A DNA stretch of 64,000 nucleotides from Amorphophallus konjac (taxonomy: Eukaryota > Streptophyta > Magnoliopsida > Alismatales > Araceae), in the NCBI GenBank assembly GCA_022559845.1, contig CM040117.1, positions 143,224,732 through 143,288,731 of the forward strand, read 5' to 3'. Shown here one piece after another: positions 1-10,336 of this stretch (positions are counted from its first letter, which is position 1; each line of letters opens with the position of its first letter). The translations under genes and the position numbers were made by a program. The notes under the pieces were generated by a model, which was not told the origin of the DNA, ran no database searches, and saw nothing but the letters and a program-made list of their open reading frames with translations.

Positions 1-746
1 GAATTAAAGCATGTTGTGATTGATTGTAGGAAAGAAAATAATTTGTTGAAAAATGTTGTTGATGAGTTGAAATTGAAAATTCAGAAGTCTGAAAAGGAAA
101 TAAAGACTTCAAATGAAAAATATGAAGCTGTTTTGTCAGTGAATGCTGAATTAAAGAAAACTATTGAAAATCTGGAAAATGAAAATTCTGACAAAATTAA
201 AATCATTGAGAGCATGACCCAAGGAACTGAAAATCTAAATGCCTTGCTAGGGTCAAAAGTTAATTTCAGAAAGGAGGGTCTTGGTTTTAATCCCTCAGCT
301 AAAGAGAGCTTTGAATTGAAAATCATTTCATGTGTGGGAGAAAAGAATAGAGGACCACTCATAAAAATGGTCAATGAAAAATTTGCTTTCAATAATGTTA
401 AATCAAAAGTGTCCAATGCTAAGGACAAGGGAAAGCAGAAAGTTGTAGAGCCGAGAGCTGCATGCTCTTCTTCCAAGGATAAGTCCAAGGCTAGGGGTCA
501 GCCAACTAGCACATCAAAACCCCAGCCCAAGGTTGCTAAGTCTCCATCACCATCAACTGCTCAGAAAAAGACCCAATATAAGTCAGTTCAAGAACCTAGA
601 GGGTCAAAGGTGGCAGGGAGACCAAGTGCAGCTAGGAACCCATTTGCTCATCCCTATTTCCCTAGAGCCCAAGTCTATCATAACTTTCATCCTCAACCAC
701 TTAATAGGCTTGGGTGGAACCCTGTGCACATGAGGTTCGGGTATCA
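1..746 (+). pseudogene. gag: Sirevirus gag, central part, interrupted
   Basis: Reading frame 1 is open from the first base of the window, so the gene starts upstream. The product would be a nucleocapsid-type Gag. The first 80 residues are a heptad-rich Lys/Glu/Asn coiled coil. It is followed by the copia Gag signature around NLNALLGSKVNFRKEGLGF (about residues 73-93), then a basic Ser/Pro/Lys-rich segment and an aromatic, Pro/Arg-rich tail. No zinc knuckle lies in this segment. The frame is broken at 746 by the solo LTR; the apparent TAA at 766-768 belongs to the insertion. The frame continues at 3408 once the insertion and one copy of the duplication are discounted. Family assignment is by motif recognition. 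Confidence 0.75.
742..746. repeat. Target-site duplication tatca, left copy
   Basis: The pentamer tatca lies directly before the solo LTR and again directly after it at 3403-3407. Confidence 0.9.
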
Positions 747-1252
747 TGTTGGGTCCCGTGAGGTGTAAACGGATCTAGAAGGGGGGGTTGAATAGATCCT
801 ATCAGAAACTTTGGCCTATTTAAAACTCTTAGCTTGCGGAAGCTTAAACCACTCTTATTAAGTGAATGAATCACTTAGGCACGATGCACAGCGGAATTAA
901 GTAGAGTGGCTCAAATGAAAAGACTTGAATTACAAGCTATGAAACATCCACGCTTCTTTAAGTGAATTACAAAGCATAACACATAGATGGACATGCAATA
1001 GCTTGCAATAACCGTGCGTGTGTGTGTATGCTATGTTGATCACTCAAAGTGCATAAGTGTGTGAGCAATATAACCAAGTGTGGAAGCACACGAACTTGCG
1101 AATGGGGTTAGAAGATATAGAGCAATCACACAAAATAAACAACCCACAACACAGGGATTTTAAGGTGGTTCAGTTGCAACCCTGCAACCTACGTCCACCC
1201 CTCACCAAAACCCGGTGAGGCTTCCTTGCTGACTCACAGCTTGACCCGGGGA

Positions 1253-1440
1253 CACGCCCCAAACCACAGAACAGAGAAAACTCTCTTTCTGTCTTCCTAC
1301 ACACAAAGCCGGCAGGGACGGCTACACCGCAGATCGGAGAACTCCCGATTGCCTTCCTACTAACCACCTGGTAGGGACGTCAACACCGCAAATCGAACAA
1401 CCTCCGATTGCCTTCCTACTAACCACCGGTAGGGATGATT
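1253..1440. repeat. Imperfect repeats of about 65 bp in solo LTR
   Basis: Three diverged copies share ccgattgccttcctac followed by taaccacc and ggtagggac. Two are clear (about 1345-1380 and 1408-1440); a third related unit lies at about 1285-1330. They form a degenerate tandem array. Confidence 0.55.
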
Positions 1441-2127
1441 CACAAGTTCAAGTGTTTAACAATATTGAAAGTAAAACATATGTGAAGGAATTAAAACAAG
1501 AGATTGAGTAAGAAGGAATTGGCCCTTGTATCGATATGCTTTGTTGATCAGCAGTAGGGATCTCTTCTTCTTGCAAATCAATCTTCTTGTAATCACCCTT
1601 GAATGGATGCTTGTTCTTCACGGAGTATTGTTCATGTGAACAGTAACTGTTCTTCCAATCTCCTCTCTTGATCTTCTTTTTGATCTCTTTGAATGGATGA
1701 AGAAGTGAATAGATGCTACCTTGATCCTTGCTTCCTTCTTCACAGATCTTGGAAGATGATCTCTTTGATATGAGCTTGAATACCTTGGATTGGATGAAGA
1801 TGTTCTTCACGGAGTACTGTTCACATGAATAGTAACTCTTCCTTCAATCTCCTCTTTTGATCTTCTCTTTGTATCTTCTTGAAGTGGATGAAGAGAGTAA
1901 TTGATTCTACCTTGAATCTTGTTTCTTCAACAGCTTCTAGGAGTTTGAATGCTTCAGAAATCACCTTGGATGAATCGGAATGATGTAGATGATTTCTCTT
2001 GAAGATCTTGAATGAAACTAGCTTCCTTAGATCACCTTGATAGCCTAGCTTGCATCTGATCTTCCTTGAAGGTTGTTTGCCTTGATTTGAGCTTGAATCA
2101 ACCTTGCTTGGATGAAGAACTTCTTCA

Positions 2128-2157
2128 CGAAGTACTGTTCACGTGAACAGTACTTCG
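2128..2157. repeat. 30-bp perfect palindrome with CACGTG core
   Basis: The half-site cgaagtactgttcac is followed by its exact reverse complement with no spacer, and the centre is a G-box CACGTG. Decayed copies of the same module are at about 1617-1650 and 1805-1840, each also following a cttcttcacgg-type lead. Confidence 0.85.
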
Positions 2158-2384
2158 TCCCCTTTAGATCTTCAATTAAGCATATGGAAGCCCCCTTGAA
2201 GCATTAGGTTTTCCATCCCCTCAAGTGTTGGTTTTATAACCCTTGAATGGTCCATAGATGCCCCCTAGACCAGATCCACAAATCATGGAAGATTAGGTAA
2301 GATTTGATTAAACAAATCCATGGAAAGGGGCTAGCCACGAGGTGGATTTCGAGGTCAAACAAGGCTGCTTCGGGGCTGGCGGTC

Positions 2385-2560
2385 GACCTAAGTTTCCTGG
2401 CGGTCGACCGCTACTGTAAAACTTGAAAACGGGCAATCCCTGGGATTTTCGGTCGACCGCCACTGGCTGGCGGTCGACCGCTACTGAAAAAGCCTGTAGA
2501 CAGTGAGGCTCTGGCTGGGGCGGTAGACCGCCCCTGTGCTGGCGGTCGACCGCCAGCTGG
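2385..2560. repeat. Array of gcggtcgaccgc palindromes
   Basis: About six copies of the 12-bp palindrome gcggtcgaccgc or one-base variants (such as gcggtagaccgc) lie within 175 bp, most preceded by ctg and followed by ctactg or gccactg. Confidence 0.85.
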
Positions 2561-2700
2561 GCAGACCCCCAGTTCAGCCGGGTCAGTCCATTAACCTTTT
2601 TAGCTCCGTTGCTTGACTCCTTTAGCAGCCCATTCATGTCTATAGCATCAACCTTGACTGTCTTGTAGATTTGATTATAGAGTATTCAATCAAATTTTTG

Positions 2701-2723
2701 TTCCGGGGGCTCCGCCCCCGGAA
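2701..2723. repeat. GC-only hairpin
   Basis: Arms ttccgggggc and gcccccggaa are separated by the 3-base loop tcc. GC-rich runs of cccccgcaagggg type continue to about 2815. Confidence 0.85.
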
Positions 2724-2824
2724 ACCCCCGCAAGGGGCGCTACCCCCTTGACCCCCGCGACCTGACCGGGCAGGTCGATCCCCGCGACCTGACCGCGCAG
2801 GTCGATCCGCGTGCGAGGGCGCAA

Positions 2825-2976
2825 CATTGAGCTTTCATATTTGCATTGAGCTTTCACATTTGCATTGAGCTTTGACATTTGCATTGAGCTTTCACGTTTG
2901 CATTGAGCTTTCACATTTGCATTGAGCTTTGACATTTGCATTGAGCTTTCACGTTTGCCTTGAGCTTTCACATTTG
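2825..2976. repeat. Eight tandem copies of a 19-bp repeat
   Basis: The unit cattgagctttcacatttg is repeated eight times without gaps, with few substitutions (cac/gac/cat variants). Confidence 0.9.
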
Positions 2977-3402
2977 CCAATTCCACTTCATTCCTTGGAT
3001 TATCTTGTAGCATGCTATCGAGAAGTTGCACCGACCTTGAATCATCCATAAGGTAAGACATGCACTGACCATATGAAGAATATGCAATGACCTTATGTGT
3101 GATGCTATTCAGCTTGATTTCTGTGCTTGAAACATGCTATATGTTCGTGTATCCAATATTGTCATATGCCTTGATATCTGTCAATTCAGTTGTCTAGATT
3201 GGTGTGCCATTCTTGAGCTTTTACACTGGAAGTATAATGACCTGAAATGTATGAATATTAACATTATCAAATGCAGGTATAGTTCATTAATGACTAAAGA
3301 GGCAGACATCATCAAAACCAACTAAAGAGGCAGACAGCATCAAAACCATAAAGGATGTAATCATGTTGCACACATGTTCAACATTCTCTCCTTTGTTCAA
3401 CA

Positions 3403-3825
3403 TATCAGAATGTCCCCACTCGGTATCAGCCATATAGACCTCAGCAAGCTAGGAGATGGGATAGTCAGTTTAGGACATGGAGTCCTAGTCACCAAAGGTT
3501 TTTTGGTCAGCCTAGGACCAATTTGGGCCATAACCTTCAGTACATTCATTGGCCAAGGCACTGGCAGAAAAACAAAAATGTTTTTAATAAAATGAATACC
3601 AGGACTACACAACAACCATCAAAGCACCAGAAAAAGAAAACTAAACCTGTTGGTGCTGAGAAAATGAAAAATAACCAAAAGAACTCTCAAGCTGTAGAAT
3701 CCACTAAACTTTCCATCTTTACACAAATGTGGATCCCTAAACAGCTGTTGTCTTATTTTCACTCTCAAGTATCTGGTTCTATCTTGGAGCCCAAAATATC
3801 TTGTGTTCCAAAACCTGCTCCCTAA
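3403..3825 (+). pseudogene. gag: Sirevirus gag, C-terminal part, after the insertion
   Basis: The frame starting at the duplicated target (tatca, 3403-3407) is open to TAA at 3823-3825. It encodes an Arg/Gln/Trp-rich stretch with repeated tryptophans (about 3415-3590), a Lys/Asn-rich linker, and a QMWIPK motif near 3727. That motif resembles the WVPK-type motif found where Gag meets Pol in plant Sireviruses. It is in phase with the segment before 746. Pol does not follow: after 3825 no frame carries a protease or integrase signature. No CX2CX4HX4C knuckle is visible here. Confidence 0.7.
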
Positions 3826-5444
3826 GTGTGTTTGCAGGTATGTCTGGTAGCCAGGAACAAACTGATGAAACAGAAAAAGCTACTTCAGGCATATGACAAG
3901 AGACAGGGCCAAAATCCTAAGAGCTGAAAGAAATTGGAGGCCTTGTCAAAATATCTGGTGCAACACCAAGGGTAAAAATAAATCAATCTGGTAAAGCAGG
4001 TAAGTGATTTACCTTCAGAACTGAATTGAGAAAGTCATGTTGATTTGATTGTTTAATGTCTGATATTCTATTCTTGTCTAGCTGATCAGTCTGCATATCT
4101 GATGCTCTTCTCTTGCTATATGTTGAACTGAATTTGGATGCATAAACTTGAATTGAGTGCATACTTGCCTCATATATCATTGGTGCATAGTCTGCATGTA
4201 GAACAGTGTGTTGCATAGCATAATCCTTGCATCATGGTGTCAGGGGGAGCTGAGAGTTCTTCTGGTCAATTCATTGAATCCTTGCTACTTCTCACTGTCC
4301 CCATTTAGTTTTTTTTTTTATCCTTTGACATCAAATGCTCTTGGAACTCAATGTCTATTGCTATCATATCCCTAACCTTCACTGAACAATAGTTCTGTTT
4401 CTGGTTTAGTACATTGAGTTGTGATTATTTCAATTTCTCTTTTATAAGAATCACTCTTACAAATTGAAAAGAACTAAAGGTTTAACCTTTATAAATTATA
4501 GAGTTAAGTGTCTGCACTTCAGAATTTGAGATAAAAGAAAACTTTTGTAGCTCTTAATCTTTGTCTCATGGCTAAAATAGAAAATTTTTTTTTTGTAATG
4601 CCTAAATGTGTTGAACTGGATATGTCTAGAACAGGCTAATAAGAGTGTGTATTGATTTTTTAAATAATCACTCTAAAAGAATTAAGGGTAGCAATAAATA
4701 AGATCATTAATGTTAAGAGCTGAACATAGTGACAGAGCAATGGCTGATTGCACTAAGAAACTGTGAACTCCTCCAAAGAAGCAGGAGAATTCACATGTCA
4801 TGAGGTGCTTCAGAATATCTCTGTTCATAGGGTCAAATATATAGGGGGAGTCCTCACCAAGTAACTGAGGGTACTGGCCTCTAATCAAGGTGTACCCTTA
4901 ATGTCAAAAGTGAAGACTATCCTTTGTGGGTTCTGATCTGAAATATGTCTAGTAGTTTATGCCTAGTAACTGGGGGTACCTGCCTCTGATCAAGGTGTAC
5001 ACCTAATGTCAACAGCATAAATGCCACTGATCTATTCATTTAGTTCAAGTTCTGAAATTCAAAGGTGAAAATCAAACTGCTGTAACCCTTCGAAAAATCA
5101 AAGTCAATGAGTGAAAATTGTTTTTATCAATACATGTTCAAGTTGCCTCTCTTGAATTTCCTTGTTTATTCACAAAAGGGTATTATTTCTGACTTATCTA
5201 TTAATACCATGTGCCCTAGATTCATTGCTATAAATGGAATCTATAAACTCTTGTTCAGGGGTCAAATGACTTACTCTAGATTTATCACTGTTAAACCTGA
5301 ATTTTTGTCAAAATTATATATTGCTGATTCTTATACTTTAACAGTTGTTTATAATCATACTTCTTTTCTGAACCTAAGATTCAGCTGTTGTCAAGTGACC
5401 CTCCTACATTCTCTACCTTGTTTATCTGTTCATATTCCCTCTCC
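3826..5444 (+). other. Non-coding interior of element A; no pol found
   Basis: About 1.6 kb of AT-rich DNA lies between the gag end and the purine-tract cluster. A 141-codon frame at 5107-5532 runs into the purine tracts and resembles no known domain. Isolated aggggga motifs at about 4246 and 4845 look like stray purine tracts. No integrase, reverse transcriptase or RNase H motif was found on either strand. Confidence 0.6.
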
Positions 5445-5648
5445 AAGGGGGAGCTATTATTTAGGGGGAGAAATAATTCAGGGAAGTTCTACATTCAGGG
5501 GGAGAGTGTTCTACAGGACTTTGCATGCATAATGCACTTTACACTCTTGTTTTTGCTGTTTTTCTCTTTTTGATCATGTCAAAGGGGGAGAAAATCTTGT
5601 GTGTGACTCACTGTCACATGGTGTTGCCATCATCAAAAAGGGGGAGAA
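5445..5648 (+). promoter_or_regulatory. Cluster of five polypurine tracts before the 3' LTR
   Basis: Near-identical tracts of the form aagggggag lie at about 5445, 5463, 5497, 5581 and 5635. The last (aaaaagggggagaa, 5635-5648) directly abuts the 3' LTR and is the functional candidate for plus-strand priming. Multiple polypurine tracts are a reported hallmark of Sireviruses. Confidence 0.8.
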
Positions 5649-5989
5649 TGTTGTGCCTCTTAGGCACAAGCATGTGCATTGTGTTTTGATGATAGCATGC
5701 TGATTTGTTTTGATGATTGCAACACAGTCAGTGCATTATGATATTGTGTTTTGAATATGGCTGCTGATATGATTGCATAGGACTGTGTCTGATATTCAGC
5801 ATTGAATGCATGAGTTTGCATGAGTATTGCATGATGCGTTGACGCATGGGATCATTGCGTCAACTCACTGGTCTGTCCCAGAGCTGGTCTCTAAAATGTG
5901 TCAACTGGTGCGTCGACGCAGTGGACTCATTACGTTGACGCATTGGAATTGTTTTGAAAGAGCTCTTGCTTTGCTTCATACATTGGTCT

Positions 5990-7010
5990 AGTATCTGAGG
6001 CTGTACAGCGTTAAGTTCTCTTTGGAAAGTCTGTACAGCGTGAAGTCTACACATTGGCACTATAGCTCGCTTGTGTAAGTCTGTACATTGACTTCGTATC
6101 TGAGGCTGTACAGCGTTAAGTTCTCTTTGGAAAGTCTGTACAGCGTGAAGTCTACACATTGGCACTATAGCTCACTTGTGTAAGTCTGTACATTGACTTC
6201 GTATCTGCAAGTCTGTACACTGGACTTCATTTCACCAACTCTATACAATGGTCTTCACTCTTCAAGTCTGTACATCCTCCGCCAAGCTTTCAAAGTCTGT
6301 ACAGCCAAAGTTTGCACATCCTGTTCAGTTAAGTCTGTACATTGCATCATAGTGTTATGCAGTGTCTGGGTGAAGTCTATACAGACTATTCATGTATTCA
6401 AGTTCAAGTATGTGCATCCGTCCGTCTCTGTTAGCGTCTCATGAACGTCTATACAATGCATCAGCATTTAGAAGTATGTACATTGGCCTTTGCATTAAGT
6501 TTCAAGCCTGTACAGCCTATCTTCAAGTGTTTGGCCAACTCTGTACATCCGTGTTGCCCTTTCATTGTTGAGGCAGAGTCTGTACACTGGCTTAGACTTC
6601 TCAAGTCTACACATTGCTTCCTCATTGAAAGTCTATACAGCCTCACGTGTGTTCTATGCATCTCACAAGTCTAGACACTTAGCATAGTCTATACATTGTG
6701 TTGTGTTTGTGTTTCGTTGAGAACACGAGTCTATACAAGTCTTGCATTGTTGCTGAAGTCTCTACATCGTGGCCTTGAACTCTCAAGTATGTACAATGCT
6801 GCTTTGTTAAAGCCTGTACATCGCAGCTATGTTGAAGTCTGTACAGCCAGTTTCTTGATGAAGTCTGTACTAGTGTGATGTCTGCACTTTGGTCTTCATC
6901 TCCTGAAGTCTAGTCATTGGGAAGTATATACACTGAGATCACAAGAAGACTTCCAAGTCTCTACACTCTCTCAGTGTACATACTTGCCCATTTGCTGTTT
7001 CAGAATATAT
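5990..7010. repeat. Array of agtctgtaca motifs
   Basis: Dozens of copies of agtctgtacattg or variants (agtctatacagcc, agtatgtacattg) occur every 25-40 bp over 1 kb of the LTR, with variable spacers. Confidence 0.85.
5991..6200. repeat. 105-bp tandem duplication
   Basis: Two consecutive copies (5991-6095 and 6096-6200) each begin gtatctgaggctgtacagcg and differ at very few bases; a third copy starts at 6201 but diverges after gtatctg. Confidence 0.9.
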
Positions 7011-7084
7011 ACACTCAGTGTTATAAGATTTAAATAACCACTTGCTCTATGATATGATTATAAGATTTTTGTGTGTGCAGGGTT

Positions 7085-7470
7085 AACGCAGAATGACCAC
7101 AGCGTCCACGCAGCAAGTATACTAGTAGAAGTATTAGCTGTTGGAACACATCACTGCGTCAACGCCACGACCTGGTAGCGTCCACGCAGCAAGCAAACAA
7201 GCTAAAGTATTAGCTGCTGGAACACCACTGCGTCAACGCATTGGGCTAGCAGCGTCGACGCAGCAGTTCAAGAAAGGGGCGACTTATCTTTGGCTGTCTT
7301 CAATGCGTCAACGCAGCAGTGGAGCAGCGTCGACGCAACCATCAATAAGGCTAGGCTGATTGCTCACTGGAATGCATCAATGCATCAACGCCATGGGTTG
7401 GAAGCGTCAACGCAGCAGACTTGAGTTCTGCTGGTAGAATATCTTTGAAGGCTGCGTCAACTCCTTGGAG
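7085..7470. repeat. Array of gcgtcgacgc/gcgtcaacgc palindromes
   Basis: Roughly a dozen copies of tgcgtcaacgca or gcgtcgacgcag occur in pairs about 30 bp apart. Related sites occur earlier at about 5838-5940. Confidence 0.85.
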
Positions 7471-7521
7471 CAAGTGGGTTGACGCCATCTAACTCCAGTT
7501 GCTGAGCGTACTGGTGCTGGG

Positions 7522-7617
7522 CACGTGATCCGAGGATAAGGAGAGTGCCCAAATGAGGACACGTGTACTGACAGCCTGCTGGATGCTGCCACGTGGTCCG
7601 AATTCTTAGGGCGGGAA
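7522..7617 (+). promoter_or_regulatory. Three G-boxes and an E2F-like site in LTR of A
   Basis: CACGTG occurs at 7522-7527, 7560-7565 and 7590-7595, then GGGCGGGAA at 7609-7617, all upstream of the TATA box. The same order is found in the LTR of element E, with G-box spacings of 38 and 31 bp against 38 and 30 here. Confidence 0.75.
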
Positions 7618-7659
7618 CTGTGGAAGCCACACGCGCCCTACTGCTGCTGCGGCTGCTGG

Positions 7660-7668
7660 TATATAATA
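7660..7668 (+). promoter_or_regulatory. TATA box of LTR A
   Basis: The sequence tatataata sits about 45 bp after the E2F-like site, in the usual position for LTR transcription. Confidence 0.7.
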
Positions 7669-8486
7669 GAGCCTTCGTCTTCAGATGGAGGTTGATCGTG
7701 ATCGAAGCCAGGGAGCAGAAGCTGAGAGAAGAATAAAAGAAAAAGGAGAGAGAGCTTCCATGATCCAGCAGAACAAAAGAAGAGAAGAGTAGAGAGCTCG
7801 AGCAGAGTGTGAAGAAGAAGAAGAGAGAGAGTGAAGAAAGAGAGTGAGATCGATAGAGATCTGTTCTTGATGGACCGTGGATCAAATCCAGGCCATCCAG
7901 CTCATTAAGAGCCACATCGTGCTTCATTGTCTACAGCTTTCAGATTGCTATTTATTTCCATTTTTTGTTTTCTATTTTACATCTTCTTCAAGCTGTTAGT
8001 CAGCGGATTGCAGAGGTGCTGCCTCTGGACAGCTAAGCTGTATTGCCCAGCGGTTTGTAGTGGAGGATTCCACTGGACAGCAAGCTGTGTTGCTCAGCGG
8101 GGCGAGGAGGATTCCTCGGACGGCAAGCTGTGTTGCCCAGCGGTTGTAGGCAAGCTGTGATGCCCAGCTGTTCAAGCTGTGAGTCAGCAGTAAGCCACAC
8201 TCGGGTTGAGTGTGGGGTGGATGTAGGTCTGGAGGACCGAACCACCTAAAAGCCTTTGTCTACTGTGTGATTGTTTTGTGGTTTGCCTAGCTTCTATATT
8301 TCTATCTTCGCACAGTAGATGTATGCTTAGGACGGTTCTTCATCTGTTCTGGGTGGCATTCGCATTGTGCCCACTATCTGTTTAGTAGAAGTTTTCATTC
8401 CGCATTTGATATCTGCTGCAGTAATTTTGTTGAATGGGTGATTGATCTATTCACCCCCCTCTAGATCACCCTTTAGCGTCCCAACA

Positions 8487-10159
8487 GCCCCCACACACAT
8501 CCACCCCATTTCCCCTCCCATCTACCCCACTCTCCATCACCTATCTCCACCCTATCATGGCAGTTCGCAGGTAGCAGCCCAGGCACTTGTTTGCAGAGCC
8601 TGCATCATCATCTCCGCGAAGCTCCTGGTGGTAAACCTTATACCATTGGAAGCATCGTCTAGTCTAATTTGCAACGGAGGCGGTCGCGCCTCCGTCTGAG
8701 TTCGTGGCTGCCCAGAGGAGTCTTCATCGCCGGACTACGTAATTCCTCCCTAGCAGACACCCTACCGCAGCTTGCAGAGGCTACCATGACCAGTACCTTG
8801 ATGATATTGGAGCGGCGTTGGGCTGAAGACTTCTTCTACAAGTCCCCTTTCATCACCAAGAAGCAGGGCTCCATTTGCATCTCAGACCAGTAAGTTCCAA
8901 ATTTCCTCCCTAGGGTGCGCTGGGTCAGTCCCCTCTGGGATTGGCCTGATACCTTGCCACTGTTTGGGGTCTCCATGTCTGCTCCGACCTCTGCCGATAG
9001 CCCCTTGGGTCTCCGTTCGAAGAAAACTTGGCCACGAACGCAACGGTTCTAGTCTCGCCATCAACTAAGCACGGGAGTGGTAGTGACAGCCTCCCCTTCC
9101 AACAACAGCAGTCTGGACACTACCAGAAGCAGAGTGTAGCAGTCCTGATCCCGACCCTGCCCCGGCCGTCATCTTCACCACAAAATTCTCCAATAATTCT
9201 GACATCCTCCTAGGCCAAATGAGGAGGTTTTGGCGCTAGTTTCGTCATCAACAGAGTTCGAGAGAGCCTGTGGCAGTGCCGATAGCGTCTGCCTATCAAG
9301 TTATTCCTAAGAGCTAGCAGAACCTGCGAACTTCATCCACTCGGCTTTGCTTAATTCCCCATCCCCGCCTAGCCGGCTTACAACCCCTCCCTACGCAGAG
9401 GTAGTGTCTATTTGTAATCTGAAATTAACCCCCACCCCTCGATCCCCCTCCTGCGAGAGGCGTAGTGGTGTATCATTCTAAAATTTCACGTTTGAGCTAC
9501 ACCGGCGCAGCGTGCGGGTTCTACCCACGCTTCCCCGCTCGCCTCGTCTCGGGTCCGGATTGACGTTTTCATGCCGATCAGGTGAGCAACTGAATATCCC
9601 TCTCTACTGGAATTACATTTGGTTGCTTAATGTCGCATCTTAGTGCCGTCGGCAGTAGGAGAGTGCCTGATCCCAAATTTGCTTATATTTGAGTGATTAC
9701 TACGGGCGAGTTGCGAGAGAGCCATTACATCCCACGCCCTCGGCGTGCTAGCCGCCTACTAGATTGGGTATCCCTGGACCCTTGGGGGTTCAATCCCAAG
9801 CTAGCCAATCCCCGGAGCAGTGAGGTCCCGTCTCGGACCCTCGCCATCACCGAGTTTCCTACGGGCACTAGTGTGCGCTTAGCGGGTGAGTCCGCTTGAG
9901 TGATGATACTGGTCCATTGAATTGTGCTTGTTTGCTAGGTCCAAGGGGTTGTTCAGTCTAGTTACCGCACCCCACTAGTGTCTCATCCCTTGTGGTTCCC
10001 CTCCATCGAAGTGGTATATCAAAAGATGTTGCGGGACCTTCCGGTTATGCCAGTTCAGAACATGACCTTTCTAGCGTCGAAGAAACCTTCGGGTTCGTCC
10101 TTCGCCACGTACCACTCGGTGTTTGGGTTGCCATTTCCATCCTAGGTCGTGTCACATCA
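8487..10159 (+). repeat. Gypsy LTR H, 3' portion, truncated by element A
   Basis: From 8487 the sequence follows the LTR of elements C and D from their acacacatccacccc segment onward. It then includes the tacgggc...gagtccgcttgagtg and ctaggtccaagggg blocks. The LTR-type end gtcgtgtcacatca is reached at 10159. A stretch at about 9959-10140 does not match C or D and may be an internal insertion or divergence. Its 5' part lies left of the window beyond element A. Confidence 0.65.
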
Positions 10160-10331
10160 TCTCATTTCTTCATTGTCTAACCCTAGCGGCCTTTTAGAGG
10201 ACCGCCACCCAGACGGTAGCAGCCCTACTTGGACTGTGTTTCTTACCTGACTGCCATGTTCTTTCCCGTGTTCTCCCCTCTCTCTCCGGGCTTTGAGTCT
10301 TAACGCCCATTATCTTTCGCTCTCTTTCCCA
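10160..10331. other. Flank between LTR H and element C; nothing recognised
   Basis: About 170 bp with no ORF or repeat of note; it continues on the far side of C at 18695. Confidence 0.6.
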
Positions 10332-10336
10332 CCTTC

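Larger units (their letters stand above)
747..3402 (-). mobile_element. Solo LTR of a Sirevirus-like element, inserted in gag
   Basis: Ends are tgttgggtcc and ttgttcaaca, an inverted TGTTG/CAACA pair, flanked by perfect 5-bp duplications (tatca). On the minus strand the LTR starts TGTTGAACAAAGG. Its 3' end has the C-rich run before CTAGATC, followed by ...CAACA, as in other Sirevirus LTRs and in element A at 8450-8486. No second LTR, primer site or coding domain is found inside, so the 2656 bp is best read as one LTR left by LTR-LTR recombination. It holds several repeat arrays, listed separately. Removing it and one duplication restores the gag frame exactly. Confidence 0.85.
1..8486 (+). 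mobile_element. Sirevirus-type Ty1/copia element A (5' part off window)
   Basis: The window opens inside this element. In order it shows a gag reading frame open from base 1, a nested solo LTR (747-3402), the gag C-terminus (3408-3825), about 1.6 kb without recognisable coding, a cluster of purine tracts (5445-5648) and a 3' LTR (5649-8486) with ends TGTTG...CAACA. The gag type, repeated polypurine tracts and long LTR match the Sirevirus lineage of Ty1/copia. No protease, integrase, reverse transcriptase or RNase H could be found between gag and the 3' LTR, so this copy is non-autonomous. It sits inside gypsy LTR H; the 5 bases after its end (gcccc, 8487-8491) are the expected right target-site duplication, with the left copy off the window. 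Confidence 0.8.
5649..8486 (+). repeat. 3' LTR of element A
   Basis: The LTR starts TGTTGTGCCTC immediately after the last polypurine tract and ends CAACA at 8486, 2838 bp. Its 5' two-thirds is an array of short repeats (5990-7470). This is followed by G-boxes, an E2F-like site and a TATA box (7660-7668), and then about 0.8 kb of transcribed leader type ending in the C-rich run before ctagatc. The structure implies transcription from about 7690. Confidence 0.85.

Noticed and set aside
2825..2976. Regular repeats that might suggest a CRISPR array
   Set aside because: Head-to-tail 19-bp units without spacers in plant LTR DNA; an ordinary minisatellite.
2690..3061. 123-codon minus-strand frame in the solo LTR
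   Set aside because: It is a translation of the 19-bp tandem repeats and the GC-rich hairpin region.
5107..5532. 141-codon plus-strand frame in element A
   Set aside because: No domain, runs through the purine tracts, and lies in AT-rich non-coding DNA; most likely chance.
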